The translations under genes were made by a program, and so were the position numbers. Below, piece by piece: positions 38,475 through 46,986 of a stretch of 64,000 bases of DNA (position 1 is the stretch's first letter; each line of letters starts with the position of its first letter). This stretch comes from Deltaproteobacteria bacterium (GTDB lineage Bacteria; Myxococcota_A; Polyangia; Polyangiales; Ga0077539), in NCBI GenBank assembly GCA_016704445.1, contig JADJAE010000160.1, positions 1-64,000 on the forward strand, in the 5' to 3' direction. A model generated the notes under the pieces. That model made no database searches. It was not told where the DNA came from and worked only from the letters and a program-made list of their open reading frames with translations.

Positions 38475-39527
38475 TCAGCGGATGTGGAAGTCGATGTTGA
38501 CGGGCTGTCCGTTACGGGTAACGGACACCTGAAGATTGTCGCTGGTGCGGAGGCGCGAGTAGGCTTCCAGCGCGCGGTCGGGAGAGGCGATGTCGAGGCC
38601 GTTGATGCGGTTGAGCACGTCGCCGTTCTGCATGCCCAGGCGCCCGAGCAGCGAGTTGCCGCGCACGCCGAAGAGCTGCACGCCGATGACGCGGCCGCCC
38701 TGGTCGACGGGCATGATGCGCGTGGTGCGCATGAGCTCGGCCTGGCTCTCCAGGATGCGGTCGACGGTGCTGCGGCGGACGTTGTACTCGTTGGCGCTCA
38801 CCCGCTCGATGCCCTCCAGCACGCCGCCGAGCGCGCCTCCCTCGGCGTGCGGAGCGGCGACCGGCGCGGCGGGCGCGGCGGGCGCGGCGCGCGGGGGCAT
38901 GTTCTGCGCGAGGAAGCAGCGCTGGCCGCCGGGGGGGCGCAGCAGCGCGTAGGCGCCGAGGGACTGGCACCAGGACACCATTCCCACGTTGCGACCGTCG
39001 AGGGTGGAGCCGAAGCGGTACGGCATCGCCGGGCCGTTGGGCGCCGACTGCACCAGCACGAAGGACCACAGGATGTCGTCGCTCTGCACCGCGCCGACGA
39101 TCTTCGCGGTGGTCTCGCAGGGCCCCGGCCGCACGCGCCCGTCGGCGGGCGGCGCGGGGTAGCAGGCCTCCGGGGGAGCATCCGGTCGTCAGGGGCGGGG
39201 GGCGGCGCCGGGCTCCGGGGCCGCGTCGGCGGGAGGGCCCGCGTCGCAGTCGAGGCAGCCGGCGTCGGAGTCGAAGATGTTGCGGTGGATGATCGCCGCG
39301 CGGTCGCGGACGTGGTGGTTGGCCTCGGGCTCGCTCGCTGCCGCGATGGCGGCCGCGCCGGGGAGCGCCCGCGCCAGGGAGTCGGTGTCGGCGGCGAAGA
39401 GGCGCGCGGCCACGAGGTCGTTGGTGCCGCGCGCCGCGAAGTACGCGCAAGGAACCAGCGCTCCCAGAGGGATCACCCAGGGGTAGCGACGAAGGATCCC
39501 TTCGAGGTTGTTGAGCCAGCGAGCCAT
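38475..39527 (-). pseudogene. gspC: Type II secretion protein GspC, in-frame stop
   Basis: About 350 residues from ATG 39527. One membrane helix (WVIPLGALVPCAYFAARG) is followed by a linker, then the HR domain (AKIVGAVQSDDILWSFVLVQ) and a C-terminal PDZ domain (IGVQLFGVRGNSLLGRLGMQ, DVLNRINGLDIASPD). A TGA at 39189-39191 interrupts the frame in a Pro-rich linker next to C runs (AAPRP then stop), and the same frame resumes PDAPPEACYPAPP. Either a nonsense mutation or two compensating base errors explain it. GspC links the platform with secretin GspD. Confidence 0.85.
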
Positions 39528-39664
39528 CGGTGGAGCTTCCCTATGCGCTGCCCGTGCCACCAGGGCGCGCGCTGAATTCCCCGCGCTCCCAGGGCGAGGG
39601 GAGCGCGGCGCCGGTGGAGCCGGGTGCCGAACTGGCAGGGGGGGTACGGGTCATCGCGGAGGGC

Positions 39665-39683
39665 CGTTGCCAGACTGGCAACG
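39665..39683 (-). terminator. Hairpin right after the 39684-40484 gene
   Basis: Perfect 8-bp stem CGTTGCCA/TGGCAACG with a 3-base loop, directly after the TAG stop of the minus-strand gene. No T run follows. It may terminate that transcript before gspC. Confidence 0.5.
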
Positions 39684-40484
39684 CTAGCGATCGAAGACGC
39701 ACTGGTGGTTGAGGCCGCAGCGCAGGCCGCGGCGGCACTCGTTGTTGGCGCGGCAGGGCTCGCCGAGGTCGGCGGTGCCGCGCTCGAGGGCGGCCGGGCC
39801 GGTGCCCGCGTCGCGCACGGTGGCGGTGACCGAGAGCGATCCGCAGGTGCGGGGGGCGGCCTGGCCCGGGAGCGTGGGGGCCGCGAAGGAGCGGCGCTCG
39901 ACGATATTGATCTGCACCGGGGCCTCGGCGGTGCCAGCCCCGCCGTTGGGCGCGCCGGACGAGTCGATGGCGGCGACGTAGTACTCCACCCTCGGCGGGA
40001 AGATGTCGTCGCAGGGGATCATCGCGCCGTAGCCCGACGGGAGGCGAAACTGCTGGCCGAGCGCGGGCATGCGCACCTCGGTGTAGCGCCGCGCGCCGAG
40101 GCCGCGGTAGAAGAGCGAGACGTGGTCGATGGGGGCGCTCGAGCGGATCTGCGCGAACACCGGCACCGCGGTGCGGGCGAGCTGCTCGGGCACCGGGAAG
40201 TGGATGACGGTGCCCGTGCCGAGCTGTCGCATCGGGATGGACGCGTCGCCCACGCGGACGCCGCCGTCCTCGACGACGACGGCAGCGGGCCCGGCGCCGT
40301 CGGCCACGGTGGCATCGGGGCTGGGGGTCGCGGCGTCGGAGGTCGCAGCCGCGTCGGTGGCGACCGAGGCGTCACCGCGAACCGGGCGCACCACCGGACG
40401 AGGGCGGGGCTGCGCCACGACCACGCTGGCGAGCGCACCGAGGACGAGGACCAACGAACCGATCGCGAAGGTGGGCTTGCGCAT
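39684..40484 (-). CDS. Exported protein with beta-sandwich domain, unknown function
   Basis: 266 residues. Signal peptide (MRKPTFAIGSLVLVLGALAS to VVAQ) and an Ala/Asp-rich linker precede a domain with IDHVSLFYRGLGARRYTEV and PRVEYYVAAIDSSG, resembling the Ig/fibronectin-like modules of many myxobacterial exported proteins. A Cys-rich tail follows (GEPCRANNECRRGLRCGLNH). It lies 157 bases upstream of gspC on the same strand and could be a T2SS-linked or envelope protein; the function is unknown. Confidence 0.75.
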   Translation of the reverse strand: MRKPTFAIGSLVLVLGALASVVVAQPRPRPVVRPVRGDASVATDAAATSDAATPSPDATVADGAGPAAVVVEDGGVRVGDASIPMRQLGTGTVIHFPVPEQLARTAVPVFAQIRSSAPIDHVSLFYRGLGARRYTEVRMPALGQQFRLPSGYGAMIPCDDIFPPRVEYYVAAIDSSGAPNGGAGTAEAPVQINIVERRSFAAPTLPGQAAPRTCGSLSVTATVRDAGTGPAALERGTADLGEPCRANNECRRGLRCGLNHQCVFDR

Positions 40485-41301
40485 GGCGGGGCGGGACCAT
40501 TTCCCAGCCGGGCGGACAGGTCAAGGGTGCACTGATGGGAATGCTCGACGCGGCGCCGATCCGCGGCGGCCCTTACGGGGATGCAGCTCCGCTAGCGAAG
40601 GGGATTGTGGCTGTCGATCTGGAGGCGGCCGTTGTGAGGGGCGCGCCGATCAGGGCGCGGGCGGTGAGCGCGGACAGGACGGGTGCGCAGCCTCGACCGG
40701 CGGAGCGAGCGACCGCGGAGGGGGGGGGGACGCGACCGTGGAGCGACTGACCGGGGGGAGATGGGCGTGGGTGGGGGGCGGCCGCGGGGCAGGGGAGGGC
40801 GGCGCGGCCGAGGGCGAAGGGGGGGGGATCAGGCTGGAGGGCGGGGGGGGGGGGGGGGTCTTGCGGGCGTCGGGGCCCCGTGAGCGCGAGGCGCAGGACT
40901 ATGTCGATGGCGGCGGCGGGCTTAGCGCGAGGGGATCACGGGGGGGGGGGCGGGGGCGGTGGTCGGAGGGGGGCTGGCTCCTGGACCTGAGAGGCCGTGG
41001 AAGGTCTCGCTGGGGCAGGCGGCCGGAGAGCGGGACGACGGTCGAGGGGGACGGGGGGGGGGGGGGGGGGTTAGGGAAGCCGTTCTCTCGCTCACAACTT
41101 GTGGCCGCCGGAGAAGTGGTGGGCCATCGCGCTGCCCGCCGGGTCACCCGCCTGGCTATGCGGGGGCCCCCGGTTCCACAGCCGGGCGGCCGTCCGACCC
41201 GAAGTCCACCTCGAGGGGCCGCGGCGGCCGAAAGGACGTCCGGGAGCCGCCGGTTGCCGGCGGGTCCCGGCCGCTGGTCGTGCTAGCTCCCTCCCCTTGT
41301 G
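40485..41301. other. G-rich intergenic region with long G homopolymers
   Basis: No gene seen. The plus strand contains G runs of 9 at 40721-40729, two more from about 40818 and about 40843 to 40858 (the latter about 16), 10-11 at about 40940, and about 18 at 41053-41070. Several tracts could form G-quadruplexes. The last 190 bases are less skewed and rich in short inverted repeats. No tRNA, RNase P, SRP or tmRNA signature was found. Homopolymer lengths here may be unreliable. Confidence 0.7.
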
Positions 41302-42228
41302 ATGCGTCGATGGATAGCTCCCCTCTTTGCGACCGCGGTCGCGCTGGGTCCCCTGGTCGGCCGAACGCAGCCCGCACCCGCACCCCCGGCCGTCGCCGAC
41401 ACGCGGACCTTCGGTGGCGTCTCCGAGGCTCGCATCCTGGAGGCGATCCGCAGCGCCCGGGTGCTCGGCCGGCAGAACGTCGGCAGCACCAGCGTCAACC
41501 TCCACCTGCGCCTGGAGGGCGGCATCGACGCGGCGTGGAAGCCCCGCACGACGAGCCACGGCGAGAGCTACCGCGCCGAGATCGCCGCCTACCGGCTCAA
41601 CCGACTCCTCGGGCTCAACCGGGTGCCGCCTGCCATCTCCCGGCCGATCCCGCGCTCGGCCCTGCGCCTCGCCCCTGGCAGCCCGGTGATCTTCGACCGC
41701 GACAACACCGCGCGGGGCGCGGCCATCTATTGGGTCCCGGTGCTCCGCCCCTCGCGCATCGACGGCGTCGAGGACCAGGAGCGCTGGGGCCGGTGGCTGC
41801 GCCAGGGCCGCACCGTCCCGCCCGATCAGTCGCAGCGCGCCGAGGAGATCTCTACGCTGCTGGTCTTCGACTTCCTCACCGGCAACTGGGACCGCTGGAG
41901 CGGCGCCAACGTCCCGATGGACGCCCTCGGGCACCTCATCTACCGCGACAACAACGGCGGCTTCGAGGAGCCCTTCGTCGAGGGCCTGCTCCAGCGCTCC
42001 CGCTCGCTGCTCCACCGCACGCAGCGCTTCCGCCGCTCGGTGATCGACCGGGCGCGCGCGATGACCGAGGCCTCGGTGCGGGCGGAGATGGCGCTCGACC
42101 CCGACCGCAACGCGCCGCCGCTCAGCGCGGCGCAGATCCGCTCGCTGCTCCGTCGGCGCGACCTGCTGCTGCAGTACGTCGACGGGCTCGCCCGCCGCCA
42201 CGGCGAGGGCGCCGTCTACGCCTGGTGA
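41302..42228 (+). CDS. Exported FAM20C/Four-jointed-like kinase
   Basis: 308 residues. A signal peptide (MRRWIAPLFATAVALG to TQPA) sends it to the periplasm or outside. Kinase-like positions match FAM20-type enzymes: Lys80 in AAWKPRTT, Glu93 in YRAEIAAYRLNRLLGLNRVP (an excellent match to the FAM20 EIAAFHLDRILxxxRxPP pattern), catalytic Asp197 in VFDFLTGNWDRW and metal-binding Asp216 in IYRDNNGGF. It would phosphorylate a secreted or surface protein or glycan using exported ATP, or be a pseudokinase. GTG at 41299 is an alternative start. The substrate is unknown; no adjacent partner is obvious. Confidence 0.75.
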   Translation: MRRWIAPLFATAVALGPLVGRTQPAPAPPAVADTRTFGGVSEARILEAIRSARVLGRQNVGSTSVNLHLRLEGGIDAAWKPRTTSHGESYRAEIAAYRLNRLLGLNRVPPAISRPIPRSALRLAPGSPVIFDRDNTARGAAIYWVPVLRPSRIDGVEDQERWGRWLRQGRTVPPDQSQRAEEISTLLVFDFLTGNWDRWSGANVPMDALGHLIYRDNNGGFEEPFVEGLLQRSRSLLHRTQRFRRSVIDRARAMTEASVRAEMALDPDRNAPPLSAAQIRSLLRRRDLLLQYVDGLARRHGEGAVYAW

Positions 42229-42232
42229 GCCG

Positions 42233-42910
42233 TCAGTCCGAGAGCAGCGTCGGCAGCAGCGCGATGCCGCCCGCGATGAACACCAGGTCGAAGATCATCA
42301 GCAGCTTGAACCAGTCGGCGAGCTGCTCGACGGAGGCGCCGCCGAAGAGCTCGCGGGTCGCCACGACGCCGCAGAGCAGCGCCGGCGACACCAGCGGGTA
42401 GAGCACCACCGCGAGCAGCAGGTCGCGGGCCCGGGTGCGCGCGATCAGCGCCCCGAAGAGCGTGCCCGCGGCGACGAAGCCGACGGTGCCCAGCAGCAGC
42501 AGCGCGGCGAAGGGGACGAAGTGCTCGAAGAGCGGGGCGTGCAGCAGCAGCGCGACCAGCGGCGCGACGACGCACTCGGTGACGAGCACGAAGACCAGCG
42601 CCCCGAGCGCCTTGCCGAGGAAGAGCGACGCGGGGGAGGCCGGGGAGAGCAGCACCGCGCGCAGGGCGCCCTCCTCGCGCTCGCGGTCCCAGGTGCGCGA
42701 GAGGCCGAGGGTGCCGGCGAAGGCGACGGCGATCCAGAGCACGCCGGGCGCCACCTGCCGTCCGGTGGTCTCGTCGACGAAGAGCGACATCGACGAGAGC
42801 ACGGCGACCAGCGCCGCGAAGAGGGTCATGGTCGGGACGACCTCTCGCACCCTCAGCTCGATGACGAGGTCCTTGCGCGCGATGGCGAGCGCGTGGCGGA
42901 GCATGCTCAT
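42233..42910 (-). CDS. ccmB: Haem exporter membrane subunit CcmB
   Basis: 225 residues with six membrane segments and the CcmB family pattern: RHALAIARKDLVIELRVREV at the start, LGLSRTWDREREEGALRAVL in the first loop, and VLYPLVSPALLCGVV. CcmB works with the CcmA ATPase and CcmC to move haem or energise its transfer during cytochrome c maturation. No ccmA or ccmC is in this window, so it is a split locus. It overlaps the upstream TPR gene by four bases. Confidence 0.92.
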   Translation of the reverse strand: MSMLRHALAIARKDLVIELRVREVVPTMTLFAALVAVLSSMSLFVDETTGRQVAPGVLWIAVAFAGTLGLSRTWDREREEGALRAVLLSPASPASLFLGKALGALVFVLVTECVVAPLVALLLHAPLFEHFVPFAALLLLGTVGFVAAGTLFGALIARTRARDLLLAVVLYPLVSPALLCGVVATRELFGGASVEQLADWFKLLMIFDLVFIAGGIALLPTLLSD

Positions 42911-44190
42911 CGACGCCGGGGTCGCGATGGCTGGTCGAGCTCTCGCAGCCGCTGCTCGACGGCCGCCCGGTCGATGGCCCCTTCGCCGCTGAGCGCCGCC
43001 GTGAGCGCGGCCCGGGCGGCGTTACGGTCGCCCTCCTCCGAGGCGATGATCCCCCGCAGCACCAGGGCGGGAGCGTGCCGCGGAGCGTCCGTGAGCACCC
43101 GGTCGACGTAGGCGCGGGCGAGGGCGTTCTGCTGCGTGCGATGGGCCAGCTCCGCGGCGCGCAGCCTGATGGCGGTGTCGCCCGGAGCGCGGTCGATCGC
43201 CCCGTCCCAGGCCTGCATCGCCTCGGGCTCGCGCTGCGTGTGCTCGTAGACCTCCGCGAGCCCTGCGTAGGCCGACGCGTCGGTGCCCACCTGAGCGATG
43301 GCGCGGCGAAACGGCGCCTCGGCCTCCGCCCAGAGCTGCAGCGCGAGCAGCGCGCGACCGAGGCCCGCCTGGGCGCCCGTCTGCGTCGGGGAGATTCGCA
43401 GCGCCGACTCGAAGGCCGCCCGCGCGCCTGCGCCTTCCCCCGTCGCAACCAGCGCCTGGCCGAGGGCGGTGAGCGCCTCGGGCCACTGCGGTCGGTCGGC
43501 GGTCGCTCGCTGCAGCAGCGGGAGCGCCGCCGCCGCGTTGCCCCGCCGACGCAGCAGGAACTGGCCCAGGGCCAGCGCCGATTGAGGGTCCGTCGGGTCG
43601 GCCGCGACCGCGCGACGGTAGGCCGCCTCGGACTCGTCGAGGCGCTGCGCGACCTCCGCCAGGGCCCCGAGGCCGAGGTGCGGCTCCGGCCGATCGGGCA
43701 TCGCCTGGGCCGCCTCGCGGTACGCGCTCTCCGCCGCGCTCAGGTCGGCCGCCATGCGCCGCGCGTCGCCGGTCGCGAGCTGCAGCTCGCCGTCACCCGC
43801 GCTCATCGATCGGGCGGCGTTGAGCTCGCGCTCGGCGAGGGCGACCCGCTGCCACACCAGGTAGGCGCGAGCGAGGCACACCCGGCGGCGCTGCCCCGCG
43901 GGGATCGCGTTGCACGCGGCCTGAGCGGGCCGGTAGGCGCCCTGGTCGATGCGCACGCGGGCGGCCTCCCAGCGCGCCTCGGCGCGGAGCGAAGGGTCGC
44001 GGATGGCGTTGAGCACCCGGGCGGCCTCGTCGAAGTGCCCGGCGCGACGAAGCGCGCGGCCGAGGGCGATGGCCCCGCTGGGGGTGCTGGCGCCGGGGCG
44101 AAGGGCGGCCAGCGAGGACTCCTGGGCCGCGGCGACCGCCGGGACCAGCGTGAGAGCAGCCACAAGCAAGCAGGTCTTCATGGGAGTCAT
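42907..44190 (-). CDS. Exported tetratricopeptide-repeat protein
   Basis: 427 residues from ATG 44190 (preceded by AAGGGA). Signal peptide (MKTCLLVAALTLVPAVAAAQ) and about ten TPR-like helical hairpins (ALGRALRRAGHFDEAARVLN, LGALAEVAQRLDESEAAYRR and others). TPR proteins are scaffolds; the coupling to ccmB suggests a link to cytochrome c biogenesis, as with CcmI/NrfG-type TPR proteins, but this is inference. The stop overlaps the ccmB start by four bases. Confidence 0.85.
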   Translation of the reverse strand: MTPMKTCLLVAALTLVPAVAAAQESSLAALRPGASTPSGAIALGRALRRAGHFDEAARVLNAIRDPSLRAEARWEAARVRIDQGAYRPAQAACNAIPAGQRRRVCLARAYLVWQRVALAERELNAARSMSAGDGELQLATGDARRMAADLSAAESAYREAAQAMPDRPEPHLGLGALAEVAQRLDESEAAYRRAVAADPTDPQSALALGQFLLRRRGNAAAALPLLQRATADRPQWPEALTALGQALVATGEGAGARAAFESALRISPTQTGAQAGLGRALLALQLWAEAEAPFRRAIAQVGTDASAYAGLAEVYEHTQREPEAMQAWDGAIDRAPGDTAIRLRAAELAHRTQQNALARAYVDRVLTDAPRHAPALVLRGIIASEEGDRNAARAALTAALSGEGAIDRAAVEQRLRELDQPSRPRRR

Positions 44191-44209
44191 GGGATCCCTT
44201 CTCGGGTAC

Positions 44210-45016
44210 TTAGGGCGAGGGCGTACGCGGTGAGACGCAGCCATCGCGGAGGATCATCACTCCGGGCGCGGGGGTCATCGCGTCGAGGAGCGCGGGGCTC
44301 GGGTGCACCAGCAGCGCGACCGCGCACCCTCCGAGGAAGGTCGCGTCCCAGCCGCCGTCGCCCATCCCCAGCGCCGGGGGCCAGGCGCCCGCCGCCTGGA
44401 GCGCGTCGACCTTGCCGCCGTGCAGCGGGATGGGCCTCGCCAGTGTGGGCAACACCCGATCGCCCTCGGTGCGGAGCGTCGCGCCGGAGACGGTGGCGTG
44501 CGTGAGCCCTGCGCGCCGGAGGGTCGTGGCCACCGCGGCCTCGAGGCTCCCGGTCACGACGTGCACCTCGACGCCCGCCCTTCCGGCCTCCTCGACGATA
44601 AGCCGCACGGCCGGTCGGATGCGCTCCGCGACCCGCTCCGCCACCAGCGAGAGCAGCGCGTCGAGGGCCGAGCGGGAGCGATCGCCGAGCACCTCCGACT
44701 GGATCTTGCAGATGTGCTCGATGCTCATCCGCCCGGCGCGGTAGGCGCCGATGAAGGCGAGGGCGAGCTCGCCGAGGTCCGAGGGGGCGTCGTCGCCGAA
44801 GACCTCGCGAGCGCCCGAGAGCAGCCCGGCGAGCGCCACGGGCCCGACCGGGTGATGGGTGAGGGCCTCGATGAAGAGGTCGTCGCCGATGTCTCCCTCC
44901 CAGAGGGTGCCGTCCGCGTCGGTGGCGATGATGGGTCGGAAGGGAGCAGGCGCCGTGCGCGCCGCCCGAACGAGACCCCGCAGCCCCTCTTCCCTGATGC
45001 TCTCGTCGTGGCTCAT
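44210..45016 (-). CDS. HAD-superfamily phosphatase (phosphoserine-phosphatase-like)
   Basis: 268 residues from ATG 45016. HAD motif I is DADGTLWEGDIGDDLF (catalytic Asp and the following DGT), motif II VHVVTGSLEAA, motif III with Lys in LHGGKVDALQ, and motif IV LGMGDGGWDATFL. It looks like the HAD-IB/SerB group, which removes phosphate from phosphoserine or related metabolites in the cytoplasm. The ATG overlaps the stop of the gene at 45013. The precise substrate is unknown. Confidence 0.85.
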   Translation of the reverse strand: MSHDESIREEGLRGLVRAARTAPAPFRPIIATDADGTLWEGDIGDDLFIEALTHHPVGPVALAGLLSGAREVFGDDAPSDLGELALAFIGAYRAGRMSIEHICKIQSEVLGDRSRSALDALLSLVAERVAERIRPAVRLIVEEAGRAGVEVHVVTGSLEAAVATTLRRAGLTHATVSGATLRTEGDRVLPTLARPIPLHGGKVDALQAAGAWPPALGMGDGGWDATFLGGCAVALLVHPSPALLDAMTPAPGVMILRDGCVSPRTPSP

Positions 45017-45900
45017 AGCCGTCCTCCAAGGCCCACCCAGGCGCCGTCCCCGAGGGGTCGGGCCATCCATGTGAGCGCGACCTGAGACCTCCGCGCCCGC
45101 AGCCCGTCGATCAGCAGGAACACCCCCCCTGCGACCGCCGCCGCGCCCGCCGCGACCAGCACCGTGTCCCGTGTCGTCGCGGAGTAGACCTCCTCGCGTC
45201 CGTTCGAGAGCTCGGCCACCTGCTGCCCGTCCTGGGCAATGGCGACGAGGCCGATGGTGAGCGCGGTCGCTCCTCCCGCGAGCAGCGCCCCACCCAGCAC
45301 GGCCTCGACCGGGCGACGGGTGGTGACCCACTGCGCGCGCGGCGGAGCGGTGACCGTCGGGGGCGTCGCGGCTCTGGGCGAGGGCGTCGGCTCGACGATC
45401 GGCGCTGGGGTCGGAGCAGGTGCCGCGGGGGCGACCGGAGGGATCTCGGAGAGCAGCGTGCGGGCGCTGACGCGGGCCATGGCGATGGCGTCGTCCCAGC
45501 CGGCCACGACCTCCTGGGCGCGCTGCTCTCCTCGCACGACGCCCTGCGCGTCGAGCCATCGGAGCGTGAGCGAGACCTGGCGGTGGCGGCCTCGGGAGAC
45601 AGAGACCACGACCACGCCGCGGGCGTGCAGCGGGGTGAGCAGCGCGGAGGCGCACTCCGCGGCATCGCAGGCGAGCCCCGCGGGGGAGAGCGTCTCGACG
45701 CGGGCGTGGGTGTCGGAGGCGCGCAGCACCTCGGGCTGCCCAGTGGCGAGCACCTCCGCGACGGCGTCGCCGAGGCGAAGGCGGTCGGCGGCGGAGATGC
45801 CGCGATCGCTGCGGGGGGTCGCGGTGTGCACGACCAGGGGGTCGGCCGACGCGGCGAGCGGACACAGCGAGAGGATCGCGGCGAGTGCGGGGCGCTTCAC
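45013..45900 (-). CDS. Exported protein with C-terminal membrane segments, unknown function
   Basis: 295 residues. Signal MKRPALAAILSLCPLAASA, then a globular part (SAADRLRLGDAVAEVLATGQ, CASALLTPLHARGVVVVSVS, LRWLDAQGVVRGEQRAQEVV), a Pro/Ala linker, and two hydrophobic segments (LGGALLAGGATALTIGLVAI and VLVAAGAAAVAGGVFLLIDG). Similar layouts are common in myxobacteria without a known role. It ends with a four-base overlap with the HAD gene. Confidence 0.75.
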   Translation of the reverse strand: MKRPALAAILSLCPLAASADPLVVHTATPRSDRGISAADRLRLGDAVAEVLATGQPEVLRASDTHARVETLSPAGLACDAAECASALLTPLHARGVVVVSVSRGRHRQVSLTLRWLDAQGVVRGEQRAQEVVAGWDDAIAMARVSARTLLSEIPPVAPAAPAPTPAPIVEPTPSPRAATPPTVTAPPRAQWVTTRRPVEAVLGGALLAGGATALTIGLVAIAQDGQQVAELSNGREEVYSATTRDTVLVAAGAAAVAGGVFLLIDGLRARRSQVALTWMARPLGDGAWVGLGGRL

Positions 45901-45950
45901 GGCGGTGTTCTACCGCGCGTCGCGCGCGGAACGGAAACGGATGACCGCCC

Positions 45951-46322
45951 TTAGCGTCGTCCGCCCTGGTTGCTGTTGCGGAGCTGGCGGAGGCGCTCGG
46001 CCTTGGCGGCCTTGCGGGCGGCCACGTCCTCGACCTCGGGCACCTCGACGCGCACCTCGCCCTCGCCCGAGCAGCGCGCCTGGCAGGCGAGCCGCAGTCC
46101 GACGATCTTGGCGATGGACCCGAGGTGGTTGATCTCCTCCTGGCAGATGGGGCTGAGGTTCTCCTTGCCCTGCTGCACGGTCACCTTGCAGAGGCCGCAG
46201 GTGGCGACGCCGCCGCAGGAGGTGGCGATGGGGTGACCGGCCTCCTGGAGCACGGTGAGCAGCGACGATCCTGCGGGGCCGACGACCACCTTGTCGGAGC
46301 CGGCGATGGCGATGCGGGTCAT
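45951..46322 (-). CDS. [2Fe-2S] ferredoxin
   Basis: 123 residues from ATG 46322. The plant-type ferredoxin fold has ligands in SCGGVATCGLC (C-x5-C-x2-C) and in LACQARC. It carries electrons in the cytoplasm; the partner is unknown. A Lys/Arg-rich C-terminal tail (AARKAAKAERLRQLRN) is unusual and might bind nucleic acid or be a linker. It follows the udk stop by 4 bases. Confidence 0.9.
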   Translation of the reverse strand: MTRIAIAGSDKVVVGPAGSSLLTVLQEAGHPIATSCGGVATCGLCKVTVQQGKENLSPICQEEINHLGSIAKIVGLRLACQARCSGEGEVRVEVPEVEDVAARKAAKAERLRQLRNSNQGGRR

Positions 46323-46326
46323 TGAC

Positions 46327-46986
46327 CTATTGATCCTCGTGGGCCGCCGCCTCGCTGCGGGCGAGGTCGACATCCCTGACGAACTTCTGGAGCATCGCGA
46401 GGATCATCTCCCTCGCCACGCGGTTCTGCCCCCCTTCGGGGATGATGATGTCGGCGAAGCGCTTGGACGGCTCGACGAACGCGATGTGCATCGGCCGAAC
46501 GGACTCGTAGTACTGCTGGCGCACCTGGGCGAAGTTGCGCCCGCGCTGCTCCAGGTCCCTGCGGATCCTGCGCATCAGCCGGATGTCCGAGTCGGTGTCG
46601 ACGTAGAGCTTCACGTCGAGGCGGTCGCGGATCGCCGGGAGCGCCAGCACCAGGATGCCTTCGACCACGATGATGGGCGACGGGTCGAGCCGGTCGGTCT
46701 CTGGCTTGCGGGTGTGCGTGGCGAAGTCGTAGCGGGGCTTCTCGACCGAGCGTCCGGCGCGCAGGGCGTCGAGGTGCTCGCAGAAGAGCTCGTTGTCGAG
46801 CGACTCCGGGTGGTCGAAGTTGATGCGCGCCCGCTCCTCGTAGGCCAGGTGGCTGACGTCCTTGTAGTAGGCGTCATGCTCGATGGCGGTCACGTGGTGG
46901 GCGGGGAGCGCCTCTACGAGGGAGCGAGCGATGGTGCTCTTGCCTGATCCGCTGCCACCAGCGACGCCAACGAGGAGGACTGTCAC
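46327..46986 (-). CDS. udk: Uridine kinase
   Basis: 219 residues from GTG 46986. P-loop GVAGGSGSGKSTIARSLVEA at the start, HDAYYKD substrate motif, NFDHPESLDN, YDFATHTRKPET and EGILVLALPAIRD (Walker B) are diagnostic of Udk. It phosphorylates uridine and cytidine in pyrimidine salvage. The GTG overlaps the stop of the upstream gene (GTGA), so it is the downstream partner in an operon. Confidence 0.95.
   Translation of the reverse strand: MTVLLVGVAGGSGSGKSTIARSLVEALPAHHVTAIEHDAYYKDVSHLAYEERARINFDHPESLDNELFCEHLDALRAGRSVEKPRYDFATHTRKPETDRLDPSPIIVVEGILVLALPAIRDRLDVKLYVDTDSDIRLMRRIRRDLEQRGRNFAQVRQQYYESVRPMHIAFVEPSKRFADIIIPEGGQNRVAREMILAMLQKFVRDVDLARSEAAAHEDQ

Noticed and set aside
41116..41298. 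tRNA-like or other structured RNA
   Set aside because: The inverted repeats and the GGTTCCAC stretch do not fit a cloverleaf; RNase P, SRP and tmRNA cores were not found.
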